Assembly (NCBI RefSeq): GCF_000499385.1
Contig: NW_013654314.1
Location: 1-31,861, forward strand
DNA from: Eimeria necatrix
Taxonomy: Eukaryota; Apicomplexa; Conoidasida; Eucoccidiorida; Eimeriidae
Direction: 5' to 3'
DNA length: 31,861 bases
Of this stretch, positions 9,866-19,778 are shown one piece after another. The first letter of the stretch is position 1. The number at the start of each line of letters is the position of its first letter. The position numbers and the translations under genes were made by a program. The notes below the pieces were generated by a model, which was not told the origin of the DNA, did not search any database, and saw only the letters and a program-made list of their open reading frames with translations.

Positions 9866-11380
9866 CTAAATGTGGAAAAGTCTCGCGATCTTGCATGAAA
9901 AATCATCATCTTGGTCTCTGAATTCTTCAAACTGAGCATTCTTAAATACCGGTGGCGCGTGGGGAGAAAAAAATAACATCCGTTTCAGCTCAACCACATC
10001 TTCCGCAGGAGGGGCCCTTCCCGTTATGTAAATTTTCAGCGCACCAAGCAAGCGGTTCGCCAGTTCCCTTTGGAACTTTGTACTGACCCTGCAGTGCCGC
10101 CTTTCAGGAAACAAACTATAGTCGATTTTAAAGGCTGAGACGAATTTCCCCCACCAAGCGGATAATTGCATGGAATCCCCGAGGACCTCGATTGCACGAA
10201 CTATAAAGTCAAATGCCAGAAAATATGCTCCCAAGGTCGCATTAGCGAAAGCAGGAGAGGTCCTTTGCATGCCACGCTGCGCAATAGACCAATATCTAGC
10301 AGCTAAATTCTCTATTGAACCAACGAGCAAATCCGCATCCTGCTGGTTGAGCCTTTCTTTTGCAAACAAATTCCGCAACCTATGTAGTTCATAAAAGGAA
10401 ATGCTAGTTGCGTGAACTCGACGAAAAATGACTGCTGGCTGGACCAATCTTGGCACGACATTCGACTCCAACACTGGCCGGCTCACATAAGGGTGTTGGA
10501 GAATATTCGAGTGTCCCTGGAGATTGGTTCTTCCTCCAAGAGGCGGTGGCATCTCTAAAGACAAGGATGTACTCGGTTCGAAATGCGGCTTTCCGGTGTT
10601 GTCCAAAGTTGCGCTGGCAGTTCCCTGTCCTCCTTGAGTTCCTGTGGCGCCTGGAATCATAGTTCGACAAGTATAGGGCCATAAATTTGGGGCAGGGCTA
10701 GTTTCGCTGTTCCCAATGGGAGTAAGCAACGAAGAAGTGTGCGGTAACATTTCCAGCGCGCTTTCGTGCTGGAAAAAATAAGGACATCCCAGCGCTTGCT
10801 GGGATGAGTTTTCTTCTTCTTGGTAGTAAGAAGCTGCCACGGTGGAAGGGTCATATGACGTCGATACCACAGCCGTCATGCGTTCATACGCGGTTGCAGC
10901 CTCGCTTAACATCGACACTAGCCTTGCTATCTTTGCAGACGGTTCAGTGTTCAAGGGTGATGGGGATCTTGATGCAGAAATTCCCAAATCCTCTTCCATC
11001 TCTATGCATTGTTCCACGATACGCGCCATCTCCTCGTCTCCTCCCCTTGTCCCGTAAGAGAGCCTTCGAGCTATCCCTCCTGATGCTTGTTTCGTGCTAC
11101 GGGAGGCTTTGCATATGGACCAAAACATTACAATGGCAAAAACTAAGAATCTGGCTGTCCATCCGAAGAGGGTCGACCATCTCCAACGCCGGGCGCTAGA
11201 GCGTCGTCGTGTGCCTGCATGGGCTAATGCGGTTCCAGCAGACTGCCCAGGAAAAGAGGAAAACAAAGGTATTGCACCGTCTTTAGATACATAACTGTCA
11301 ATGCGTGCCAGGGGCAAGTGCACGTGTCCTTCAAGACATTTCTGACGTTGGTTTTCCTTGCTGGGAGATGGGAACAGCAT
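9866..11380 (-). CDS. Family paralogue A: signal-anchor protein with RRL motif, possible export protein
   Basis: I do not recognise a named family. The frame is open from an upstream ATG at 11458, but alignment with the three paralogues places the start at the ATG 11378-11380 (GMLFP), giving 504 residues. An Arg-rich stretch precedes one hydrophobic anchor at about 71-89, followed by CKA at 90-92 and RRL at 105-107. Next come an acidic short coiled coil with EQC and MEEDLG, a Ser/Thr/Pro-rich linker, the block HPYVSRPVLE and a helical C-terminal domain (LFAKERLNQQDAD, LAFDFIV, WWGKF, VELKRML). The tail after PHAPP differs from the paralogues and lies on a short tandem repeat. It forms a tandem pair with B. 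Proposed role, by inference: secreted or exported protein processed after RRL. Confidence 0.8.
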   Translation of the reverse strand: MLFPSPSKENQRQKCLEGHVHLPLARIDSYVSKDGAIPLFSSFPGQSAGTALAHAGTRRRSSARRWRWSTLFGWTARFLVFAIVMFWSICKASRSTKQASGGIARRLSYGTRGGDEEMARIVEQCIEMEEDLGISASRSPSPLNTEPSAKIARLVSMLSEAATAYERMTAVVSTSYDPSTVAASYYQEEENSSQQALGCPYFFQHESALEMLPHTSSLLTPIGNSETSPAPNLWPYTCRTMIPGATGTQGGQGTASATLDNTGKPHFEPSTSLSLEMPPPLGGRTNLQGHSNILQHPYVSRPVLESNVVPRLVQPAVIFRRVHATSISFYELHRLRNLFAKERLNQQDADLLVGSIENLAARYWSIAQRGMQRTSPAFANATLGAYFLAFDFIVRAIEVLGDSMQLSAWWGKFVSAFKIDYSLFPERRHCRVSTKFQRELANRLLGALKIYITGRAPPAEDVVELKRMLFFSPHAPPVFKNAQFEEFRDQDDDFSCKIARLFHI

Positions 11381-13529
11381 TCCGGAGTGGTCAAGTGTCC
11401 AATGGACTGCTGCTCGAATGCAGAGGAGATCCAACGTGGACTGTGTTTTCTCTACCATTCAAACAATTAAAGAATATATATTGTGTCACATCTCAACTAA
11501 TTCAAGCACTTTTGAGCGTGTCCTGGTATGGGAAGCGCGTGACACCAGCCCGGAGTACGGGCCTGGGAGGCTTCTGTAACCTTTGCTAATGCTAGCAATT
11601 AAGGTGTCGAAGAGGGATTTGTATGATGATGGAGGCAAAAACGATAAAATGGAAGAGGCGGAAGAGGGTTATAATATTGGAGTCATCTTCGCTCTTCAAT
11701 CGCAATCCAAAACCAATGACTATTTCCTTTCCTGGAGAGATTTCGATTCTGGTCCAATAAGACACAAATGCGATTGTCAAGAAGCTTGTTGCCATTTATG
11801 GATATTAAAATCTTATTTTGCCGGCTTCAACGGCTGGCTCCATTCCACACTTGCGGAGCTTCTTCGATAGACGTGCTCCACGCTCTTGTTCCCTCTATGT
11901 ATTCAGAAAGCCTTGAAGCTACTACATTTTTATGGCTGGATGAATTGCTCGCATAGCGAGAACTAGTCCAGCTGTTGGGATATCTGGAGGTAAAGTAGCT
12001 CTAAACTATCATGACTACAGAAGCACGACACTGTGGTCCCGTTGATCTCTGCAAAGCGCTTTGTCAGCGCCCTGCGTGCCTTACGTGATTCTCTAGGTAA
12101 GATTTGGGATGCTACTGATATCAAATCCCGGCACAACGTGACAACACTTACTCGTATCAAGCCAGCCAAGCGCGTGAGGCACCAGGAAGATCTTATGAAC
12201 TGCATACCTGCACCTGTGCGCAAAATTAGCTTCAAAGCCTGTTCCAGTTCTTTGAATATCAAAGCACGGCATGTACCGCGTCTACAGGAAACAATGCCCC
12301 ATCACCAGGGATTACTCCTGCACAAGGCGACTGGTGCATTCCTGCACACAACGACTGATCTGTCAAAGCAACGGGCTGCAACTTTGTTCGCGAGCTTGCC
12401 CTTGCTTCCAGTATTTCTTATGCCAAAACCATTTTAAAATGAATTCATAACGAAATTTGGTGAAGCATGCACAGGCCACTTCAAATAAAATTCACGGCGG
12501 GCACAGATGTAGAAATAACCACATCTGTGTTCGTAATACATAATTTACATCACCCACACCTGCTTAGATCTCAAAGTGTTCGAATAGTCGGCTGAACGGC
12601 TGGAATATTCCGCTCTTACTTCACCAGCTACCCTGTCACGTACGTACACCCTTTGGACTAATCCTGAAATCGTCTTCTCTTTGCTTCGTACAGTGGGCCT
12701 GTTTGCTACGCTCATAGCACTCGCAAAACTGAAGTGGAATTTTATGATGCCCAGCGAGGCCGCTGTGGGATTCATCTTCCGCATTCTCATTACCTAAATG
12801 GCTTCCCACTTTTGTTGAATATGGAGCTCCAGATGCGTTCTTAAATTGCTTGAAACAGTTTGATGCATGGTGCTAAAGCGGTTCTCCGTCATGCCTGCTG
12901 CATCTTGGACGGTTCACTGATGCTCCTTCACCAGGTACTCCATAGCAGAAATCATAGTAGATATATACCAATATAACAGGCCGCTTTCTGAAGGGAAGCT
13001 TTGAAAAAGACGAAATGCTCATGCCAATTACGAACAACCAGCGGACTACCTGCATGCCGGCTGCTGAATCTTTTTTTGAAAGGCTTTGCCTTCCTGTGCG
13101 TGAAGTGGTACATGTCCTGTGCTGGCTGCCCGCGAAACACTGCACCGGAAGAGTTCAACAAAGAGCAGCTGCCGCAAAATTATCTGCAGCTGAAAGTGGA
13201 ATGACACGCTTTGCCTCATGAAAAGGTCACTTCAGTCTTTTGTCTTCAAAGTGCAGCCTCTTATTTGGTGGGTCGCATGAGGCAGCACCTTCTAAACAAA
13301 TGGTAATACTGAAGTGAGCCTTAAAAGTACTGATGTACTAGACAGATGCAATGACGCACGGTTCGCTTGCCAACATAAATGTCACGAAGAATTCCATTTG
13401 TGTTTGGAAAAATCCTCAGTGCTTCGCTGCAGCGTCTGTGAAGCCAAATCTGTGGTTAGGGAAGACGCAAACTCTGGAGAAAGCTGCAAAGGATGCTAGC
13501 CAAAGGTGCATTCCTCATGTGCTTTTCCC
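11381..13529. other. Intergenic between genes A and B, one hairpin, no supported gene
   Basis: Short open frames on both strands (for example 12033-12437 plus and 11963-12262 minus) overlap each other and show no domain or paralogue. The stretch should contain the promoter and 5' leader of A and the 3' end of B. A perfect 9-bp hairpin lies at 12502-12529. Confidence 0.4.
12502..12529. other. Perfect 9-bp inverted repeat with 10-base loop
   Basis: CACAGATGT at 12502-12510 pairs fully with ACATCTGTG at 12521-12529. It lies about 1 kb downstream of gene B. Its role is unknown. Confidence 0.45.
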
Positions 13530-14978
13530 TCATACGAACATGTCAAATATATGTGGAGGGAACTTATGATAATGGTAGTCATCAGCTCTCCAAGTGTCCC
13601 ACTGAATATCCTTGAATAGCGGCGACGAATGGGGCGAGAACAACAACATCCGCTTTATCTCAATAACATCATCCACAGGTGGCCGTTTCCCTGATTTGTA
13701 GATTCTAAGCGCGTCAAGCAAGCGAGCTGCCAGTTTCCCGTGAAATCTTGTAGCGATCCTGGAGAACTTGCTCGGTGGGGTGAATGAGTAATCGGTTTCG
13801 AAGGCTGAGATGAATTTTCCCCACCAAGCGGATAATTGCATGGAGTCCCCGAGGACCTCGTTTGCACGAACTATGAAGTCAAATGCGAGAAAATATCCCC
13901 CCAAGGTCGCACTGGCGAAAGTGGGAGAGGTCTTTTCGAAGCCACGCTGCGCCAGACACCAAAATCTAGAAGCCAAATTCTCTAACTCAACAACGAGCGT
14001 ATCCGCATCATGTTGGTTGAGCTTTTCTTTTGCAAACAAATTCCGCAATGTATGTAGTTCAGAATAGGAAAGGGTATTTGCGTGATCTGGACGAAAAACG
14101 AGTGTTGGCTGGACCATTCTCGGTATAACATCTGACTCCAGCACTGGCAGGCGCACATAAGGGTGTTCGAGCTTATTTCTTTGTTTGTTTGGTTCACTTT
14201 TTCCTCCTGTAGACGGTGGAGTCTCTAGTGACGAGGATGTTCTCCGCCCGCAATGCGGCTTTCCGGCGTTGTCCAAAGTTGTGCTGGCAGTTTCCTGTCC
14301 TCCTTGAGCTCCAGTGGAGCCCGATGTCATAGTTACACAACGACAAGGCTGTAAATTTGGGGCAGGGATAGCTTCGTTATTTCCAGTGAAAGCTTGCAAC
14401 GAAGAACTGTACGGTAGGATCTTCACAGATCGAGTGGAGGTTTCATGCGACGTCGATGCTACCTTCACCATCCGTTCATGCTGGGTTGCAGCCTTACTTA
14501 ACATCGACACCAACTTCGCTATCTTTGCCGGCGGCTCAGTGCCCAGAGGCGATTGAGGTCTTGAAAAGAAAATTCCCAAATCCTCCTCCATTTCCAAGCA
14601 TTGCTCCAAGATACGCGACATCTCATCCCCGTCTTCCTGTGTTGCCTTGTAAGAGAGCCTGCGAGTTGTGTCTCCTGACGCTTGTTTGGTGCTGCGGAAG
14701 GCTTTGCATAAATACCACAGCATTATGATGGCTACAAGAGAAACAGTGGAAACCAGCGAGACCAGGAGTGGCCGATTCCGGCGACGTGTTCTTGAGATAC
14801 TCTTGTGCTTGTCTGCATGAGCAGCTACAGTCTTAGCAGCCTGGCAAAGGTGGGGAGGAAAACCTCTTATCTCTTGATCAACTGCATTAGCGTGGTGTTG
14901 TGGAAATGGTAATTTCAATGATTCATCGGGTTGCTCTTTGCATGGGCTGCGCCTGCCCAGAACTGATATGAGCGGCAT
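13530..14978 (-). CDS. Family paralogue B: signal-anchor protein with RRL motif, possible export protein
   Basis: The protein has 482 residues from ATG 14976-14978. That Met aligns with Met27 of the longer frame of A. Upstream, the sequence related to A's extra codons is 8 bases shorter and has a TGA, so nothing upstream can be coding. Residues 62-69 are Arg-rich (RTRRRNRP) and 70-90 hydrophobic. CKA is at 91-93 and RRL at 106-108. The coiled-coil region (about 115-175) has EQC and MEEDLGI, and the linker to about 270 is rich in Ser, Thr, Pro and Gly. HPYVRLPVLE is at 272-281. The helical domain (300-455) has LFAK, LNQ, FLAFDFIV, GDSMQL, WWGKF and IKRMLLFSPH. It is closest to A, on the same strand 2.15 kb away. 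Confidence 0.82.
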   Translation of the reverse strand: MPLISVLGRRSPCKEQPDESLKLPFPQHHANAVDQEIRGFPPHLCQAAKTVAAHADKHKSISRTRRRNRPLLVSLVSTVSLVAIIMLWYLCKAFRSTKQASGDTTRRLSYKATQEDGDEMSRILEQCLEMEEDLGIFFSRPQSPLGTEPPAKIAKLVSMLSKAATQHERMVKVASTSHETSTRSVKILPYSSSLQAFTGNNEAIPAPNLQPCRCVTMTSGSTGAQGGQETASTTLDNAGKPHCGRRTSSSLETPPSTGGKSEPNKQRNKLEHPYVRLPVLESDVIPRMVQPTLVFRPDHANTLSYSELHTLRNLFAKEKLNQHDADTLVVELENLASRFWCLAQRGFEKTSPTFASATLGGYFLAFDFIVRANEVLGDSMQLSAWWGKFISAFETDYSFTPPSKFSRIATRFHGKLAARLLDALRIYKSGKRPPVDDVIEIKRMLLFSPHSSPLFKDIQWDTWRADDYHYHKFPPHIFDMFV

Positions 14979-17632
14979 CCCGCAGTAGTTGATTGTCTGA
15001 TGGACCGCTGTTCGAATGTCAGCTTAGAGGAACGTTATTGTTTGCCATTTCACTCATGTTCCACAATTTGAATGATTCATGAAGGGGAAAATGAACGTTT
15101 ACCACAACTGACCAGAAGGTTGCCTTACTGTTACTTCTGGGGTGCCTTCATGCGCCCAGGGGAGCCTTCCAGCAAGCCCTGCCGAACAGACAGCTCCAGT
15201 TTTCCCTTCCACTGTTGAGGATGCTACTATCTCACTATTGCTTGAATGGTTTGATTATGTGGGCTAGGAGGAAGACATAGGGGTGAATACATGGACAAAA
15301 CTCGGGCGACACCTGTTGTCGGCCCAATGCTGGACCACTGCCACGGACCAGATGGATTTAAGCGTTTGGCCTATACCCTAGTTTGCTATGACAGTCTCTG
15401 TGTATGATGATTAAGAATGTGTGCTGAAGTTTCTTTCCAAGACACCTCTTTCCAATTCCCACATACATTTGGGTGCTATAAAACCTTTTCACAGGCACTA
15501 TCATTTTAACTGTGCGTAAGTACATCAGTCCTAGGATCTCAGCCTGTTCCCTTTCCAGGAAAGATTCTCAAATATACGTTTTTAATCGCCTATCCTAAGA
15601 TTCTGAGTGGATTAATCCGGCATATTCAGCTCACGTCACGGCAAACTTGTCCCGCCGGAACGCTCCTTCGACAATGGGGTCAAACAACTAGGGTGCCTGC
15701 TAAAGGATACAGAAAAATATAATGGACAAGAAGAAGAATAGAACTCGGTTTTTTTGGGAATATGGGAACCAACAGGCCGTTACTAAAGGCCCTAGATCAG
15801 AGTAAAGCATGAAGGCTTACAGGGAAACGGTGCAAGCGGATGGCGGCATTGCGCAGCCACCTTGAGCTTCAATTTTAGCGCTGCTTGCTCTTTAATACAC
15901 TTTCAGGCGTTTTAAGTATGCTATGCATTCTGAAATCAACAGGTACAGGGAGGGCACATGAAGCGGCGACTTCGCTCACGGCCTCCTTACCGTTTTCTGA
16001 GCTACGTGCTTGTTCTTGTCCTTGGAACACTACTTCATTAAGCCTGTAACCACAAGATACTGGCCCTTAAAGTAGATCCAGCGCTCGTTTGTAACTATTG
16101 CCTGTCTGCCCCCCTGTGCAACCACGCTGCCTCCCACTTGCATTGCAAAAGCTCGCTCGCGGGCTGGTCGCACGTACAATCGTGCTGCAGAGATGCGCCA
16201 ACCCTCGCGCTGCAATGCTTCACCCAGCTTCACTCCACACATTAGTCCGAAGCATGCTAAGCTATCGCAGCCGACTGTTCAAAGCTGGTGTGAACACTGC
16301 TGAGGCTCCAAGTGCTCCACGCGTTGACTGGTATTAGCCCGCACTTAGCTGGATAGCCATCGCATCATTAGTCTCCACTTATCGACTCAACTTCCTTAAA
16401 GAAAAAGAAAACGGACTGTGAGACTGTCAGCCAATGTTGCCACGCCAGTGGCAATATTGGCTGAAAACACGTGGTGATTTGCACAGGTGCTGGTAGCACC
16501 GGAGACTTGGCGAAACACTTATTAGCTTTGTTAGATCCTGAAGGAATTCAGCCATAACCAGACTCCGCTCTACCGTTTACTCAAGCTTCTAATTACATAA
16601 GCAGCATCCTTCACTGTCTCTAATGCAAGGAGCGCACTCCAAAGTGTCTCTTGCTCCACAATTCGTTCGTACAAGACAGAGTCGGCGCGTTTGATGCTTG
16701 GTGGGCATTGTGGCCCGATTCAACCGACTCCTTGATAAGGGCCTTGCACTACTAGTGTTGAGTTGTAGTGCTGACAACGTAAGCACCTTGGGGAAAAGGT
16801 TAGCTTCCATGTTTCTATGCTGTGGTCTAGAACGTGCTGCCCCTTTCAAGTCCAAACATGCCACAGAGCCCCAGATTGAGAAGCCAGTATGACATGGGAT
16901 ACCACCTAAAGGGTTTAAATGGTACTGCAGGAAAGCACATATCATAATTGGAGGACAACATCAGAGTGTGCCAGTGTACACTCACAAACACAGCAGTTAA
17001 AAGCGCTGATGAAGTGATTACCTCTATTAATTTATTGAAAGCAGCGGGAGTATAGGCTCAATATTGAATGTAACGGCCTCAGCGACCCTAAGGCACTGAG
17101 GATGAAATTGCCTTTTGTCAGGCTCGCTGGTGGAACAAAGAAGCGTTGCATTTTTTATGCATGCAATATTCGTTCTTAGCTCATTAAGAAAGAGACTTGA
17201 TGTTACATGAATTAAATTACTTCTTCTTGGAAGCGATAACATGACTAGGCAGAACTCAAGACAGTTTTGTTTGTTGCAGCAACTACAAAAAGGCTCATTG
17301 AATGTTCTGGGCGAAACATCATTGTGTTCCGACGGTCACCCTCGCATTTCATATTAATTTCATTTTTAGTGAGTAAACAAAATCCCTTCATCTTTCAAAG
17401 GGAACACTGAGAGCGTTGCTCCAGGCGTATCGAAGACTGCCATGGTGGGACTCCACGTCGGCATGGCCGTTCGGCATTGCTAAGGCACCGAGGAGAAACT
17501 CTACCTCAGCTAAGATACCATAAGCTACTTTGCTTTTATTTCTTTTTATCTGTTTTTGAGAGGTAAAATTCCCTCAAAACATCACCTCAGCTTAACTTGA
17601 AACGCCTTTCATTAGACAACGTCGAACCGGGA
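14979..17632. other. Divergent intergenic region between genes B and C, no supported gene
   Basis: This 2.65-kb stretch separates the minus pair (A, B) from the plus pair (C, D), so it must contain both upstream regions. Short open frames such as 16589-16945 (minus) show no domain or paralogue. Two features stand out: a 17-bp hairpin at 16427-16464, and a T-rich tract with a possible acceptor ACCTCAG at about 17520-17590, just before gene C. Confidence 0.45.
16427..16464. other. Long hairpin: 17-bp stem with one mismatch, 4-base loop
   Basis: The left arm 16427-16443 (TCAGCCAATGTTGCCAC) pairs with 16448-16464 (GTGGCAATATTGGCTGA) at 16 of 17 positions, with loop GCCA. It lies in the divergent intergenic region and could be a cruciform, a small RNA precursor or the remains of a short inverted-repeat element. 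Confidence 0.6.
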
Positions 17633-19135
17633 ATGCTGCCCGCCTTTACTCAAGTAAAACACTGGCAAAGAAACGAGCATCTTGAGCATTCATTGAAATT
17701 TTCGTTTCCACAAGAGCACAAGTATGCGGCTGACGAAGCCACATTGTTGCTTCCCCCATATTCGGGCCGCCCCACTCGAAATTGTCGAGGCCTTCCAGAC
17801 AACCACCGGCTGCGTCCCCAATCATGGGATCTGAGCCGGAAAATGCTCGTCTCATTGGCTGCCGCTATTTCTGTTTTCTCAGTTTTTTTTTTGTGGGCCA
17901 TTTGCAAAGCCTCCCACAGCAAAGAACAGCAATCAGGGGCACTGAGGCGCCGCCTTGCTGCCAGTAAACGCAAAGCCGATGAAGAAGAGTTGTCCCTTAT
18001 TGCAGATCAGTGTGCAGCACTGGAGGCAGAGATGGGCGTTGTGCGCCCATTACCAGAGACTCTCTCTGACATGCATCCACGAAGGAAGATAGCGAAACTA
18101 GCATCAATGTTACGGGAAGCTGCAGCAGCCCATGAGCAGGTCGCCGCCATGGCAGTATCTTTGGAAGAGGCCTCCAGCACAACGCCATCCCCAGAGACAA
18201 CGGTCATGGCTCTGGCCAAAAATGCAGCGGGTAGTCAAAGCACTTACCGGTTTGAAGACGGTGGGGATTTGCCTTCGCAGATTGATCCTCTTATGTCTTC
18301 TGCGGAAGCTGATGCGTCTGAGGAATATCTTGCCGCTTTGGAACCTTTTGGCTGGGTACGCATATCTCCCAGCACTTCCAGTGAGCTGGAAGATCAGGAA
18401 AGCGACACATCTCCATCGAGCCTAGCTGACGAACAACAAGATGGGGAGCCGTCAACATCAGCGTCGGTGACCCAGCAGTATCCTGAGGCGAGGGCTGTAG
18501 GGGCGTGGGACATTGCAGATCATCCTTTTGCACGTGTACCCGTGCTGGAACCCAATGTTCGTTTGAGGGAAATCCGGACAGAGGGTTTTTTTTCTAGGCT
18601 ATGGACGAATGTCTCAGTATGGAATCACTTTCTGATCATTCGCAGCTTGTTTGCCAAGGCTACTCTTAACCAAGAAGATGTAAACATTCTCATGCGTACA
18701 TTGGAAAAACTAATCGACGATGTATGGATTCAGTTTCTGAACAAAGCTAGACGGACCCAGCCTGCGCTAGCAGCTGCTGCTTTAGGGCAAGCATTCTTAG
18801 CATTCGACTACATAGTAAGCGCAATCCAGCTTTTCGGAGATGCCATGCAGTTACCTCTGTGGTGGGAAAAATTCATCAGCGTTTTCCCCACTGACTATTC
18901 CGTCGATTGTTTATCTTCCAATCACCGAGAGCGTGTCGTATTTAACACATACATATCGAAGCGCCTACTTGATGTACTCAATATCTACAAAACAGGAACG
19001 CGCCCCAACGTCGAGGAGGTAGTAGAGTTAAAGCGCCTGCTCTTTTGCTTCCCGCATAGCCCCAAGCCCTTCAGGGACAGCCATTATGATCCCTGGAGGG
19101 AAGATGATAAAAATTTCATGAAATACGGCCACTAA
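17633..19135 (+). CDS. Family paralogue C: signal-anchor protein with RRL motif, possible export protein
   Basis: The protein has 500 residues from ATG 17633 (GMLPAFTQ), the first ATG of the open frame and the one that aligns with the starts of A, B and D. The hydrophobic anchor is at 71-90, CKA at 91-93 and RRRL at 105-108. An acidic coiled coil (about 113-175) has DQCAALEAEMG. The linker to about 290 is Ser, Glu and Asp rich. HPFARVPVLEP is followed by a helical domain (about 325-485) with LFAKATLNQ, FLAFDYIV, GDAMQL, WWEKF and ELKRLLFCFPH. The end WREDD..FMKYGH matches D. Runs of ten T (in the anchor) and eight T (near 18585) are prone to slippage but keep frame. It is paired with D. Confidence 0.83.
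   Translation: MLPAFTQVKHWQRNEHLEHSLKFSFPQEHKYAADEATLLLPPYSGRPTRNCRGLPDNHRLRPQSWDLSRKMLVSLAAAISVFSVFFLWAICKASHSKEQQSGALRRRLAASKRKADEEELSLIADQCAALEAEMGVVRPLPETLSDMHPRRKIAKLASMLREAAAAHEQVAAMAVSLEEASSTTPSPETTVMALAKNAAGSQSTYRFEDGGDLPSQIDPLMSSAEADASEEYLAALEPFGWVRISPSTSSELEDQESDTSPSSLADEQQDGEPSTSASVTQQYPEARAVGAWDIADHPFARVPVLEPNVRLREIRTEGFFSRLWTNVSVWNHFLIIRSLFAKATLNQEDVNILMRTLEKLIDDVWIQFLNKARRTQPALAAAALGQAFLAFDYIVSAIQLFGDAMQLPLWWEKFISVFPTDYSVDCLSSNHRERVVFNTYISKRLLDVLNIYKTGTRPNVEEVVELKRLLFCFPHSPKPFRDSHYDPWREDDKNFMKYGH
18980..19064 (+). repeat. 85-bp tract identical between genes C and D
   Basis: Bases 18980-19064 and 22721-22805 are the same at every position, encoding IYKTGTRPNVEEVVELKRLL and the residues after it, while flanking coding sequence differs at many sites. 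A recent conversion patch or strong constraint would explain this. Confidence 0.75.
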
Positions 19136-19158
19136 TGTTGTGCTGGTATAAGCAGAGG

Positions 19159-19389
19159 ATGTGCATTTCATTCTGGGGTGGCCTTTATGAGCCTTTCTAC
19201 TTGAAAAAGCCTGCTTTTTGCAGAGATGCATTCGACGTTGGCAATTTGGACCCAATGCAGGAGAACACTGGCACGGTACTGGAGCGCGTTCAGCTTGAGA
19301 GGCGACCCTCTGAATTTGTAGTACAGGTTTATGTGCTTCGCATTGGATACACATTTCTTCTGTGCCAGCGGCTTCGTACAATATATTGA
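19159..19389 (+). CDS. Small conserved ORF downstream of gene C (hypothetical)
   Basis: This 76-residue frame starts ATG at 19159, 24 bases after the C stop, and ends TGA 19387-19389. Its twin at 22900-23130 has the same length and start. The two differ at about 20 residues, several of them conservative (Val/Ile, Asp/Glu), and a +1 and a -1 indel in the N-terminal third cancel so the frame is kept. Most base differences change the amino acid, so selection for the protein is not shown. It could be a real small gene, a 3' exon or just untranslated sequence. There is no recognised domain and no signal peptide. Confidence 0.3.
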   Translation: MCISFWGGLYEPFYLKKPAFCRDAFDVGNLDPMQENTGTVLERVQLERRPSEFVVQVYVLRIGYTFLLCQRLRTIY

Positions 19390-19653
19390 TGTGTAGCTCT
19401 AACGATACCTAACAGATCGTTCTAGCGTGTCTGACCATATTTTCAGTCATCTGGATGAAGCGCCTGCACGCATGGCGCCCCACGGCACTGGCGTTCTATG
19501 TAGAAGAACGCGCAGTTTCTCTCGTATTTGGTGAACCGCAAGTTTTATGCGCTGACCATTTTTCAATAATCAAAGAGCAGGGTGACAGACTGAGCAGTCA
19601 GAGTTCCTGCAACCCAGTGTTATTCTCCGCACTGCCACTCGTCACTCGTGGCA

Positions 19654-19740
19654 GCGGCTTCTACCGAGAAGCCGCGAAGATTTTGATCCATGTTATGCCA
19701 TCGCTCCGCGTTTAGGCTCGTGATGTTCACATCATCGAGC
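19654..19740 (+). other. Two conserved stem-loops in the gene C 3' flank
   Basis: GCGGCTTCT (19654-19662), loop ACCG and AGAAGCCGC (19667-19675) form a perfect 9-bp stem. GCTCGTGATG, loop TTCA and CATCATCGAGC (19716-19740) form a second stem with one bulged base. Both recur intact at 23387-23408 and 23449-23473. They may be a 3'-end or stability element, or part of a small non-coding RNA. Confidence 0.55.
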
Positions 19741-19778
19741 AGGTAAAGCAGTGAATTAACAGATGCAGTGGTGAAGCG

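Larger units (their letters stand above)
19136..19778 (+). repeat. Duplicated 3' flank of gene C (partner 22877-23511)
   Basis: The sequence after the C stop is alignable along its whole length with the sequence after the D stop. Shared blocks include TGTGCCAGCGGCTTCGTAC and GCACGCATGGCGCCCCACGG. Similarity ends abruptly after GTGAAGCG at 19778, and after GATGAAGCG at 23511 in the partner. Confidence 0.85.

Noticed and set aside
12033..12437. 134-codon plus-strand frame between A and B
   Set aside because: It overlaps a 99-codon minus-strand frame, and neither has a recognisable domain or a second copy.
17520..17597. Pyrimidine-rich tract and ACCTCAG before gene C as a splice acceptor
   Set aside because: No matching donor or upstream exon could be supported, and the aligned starts of the paralogues make an extra 5' coding exon unnecessary.
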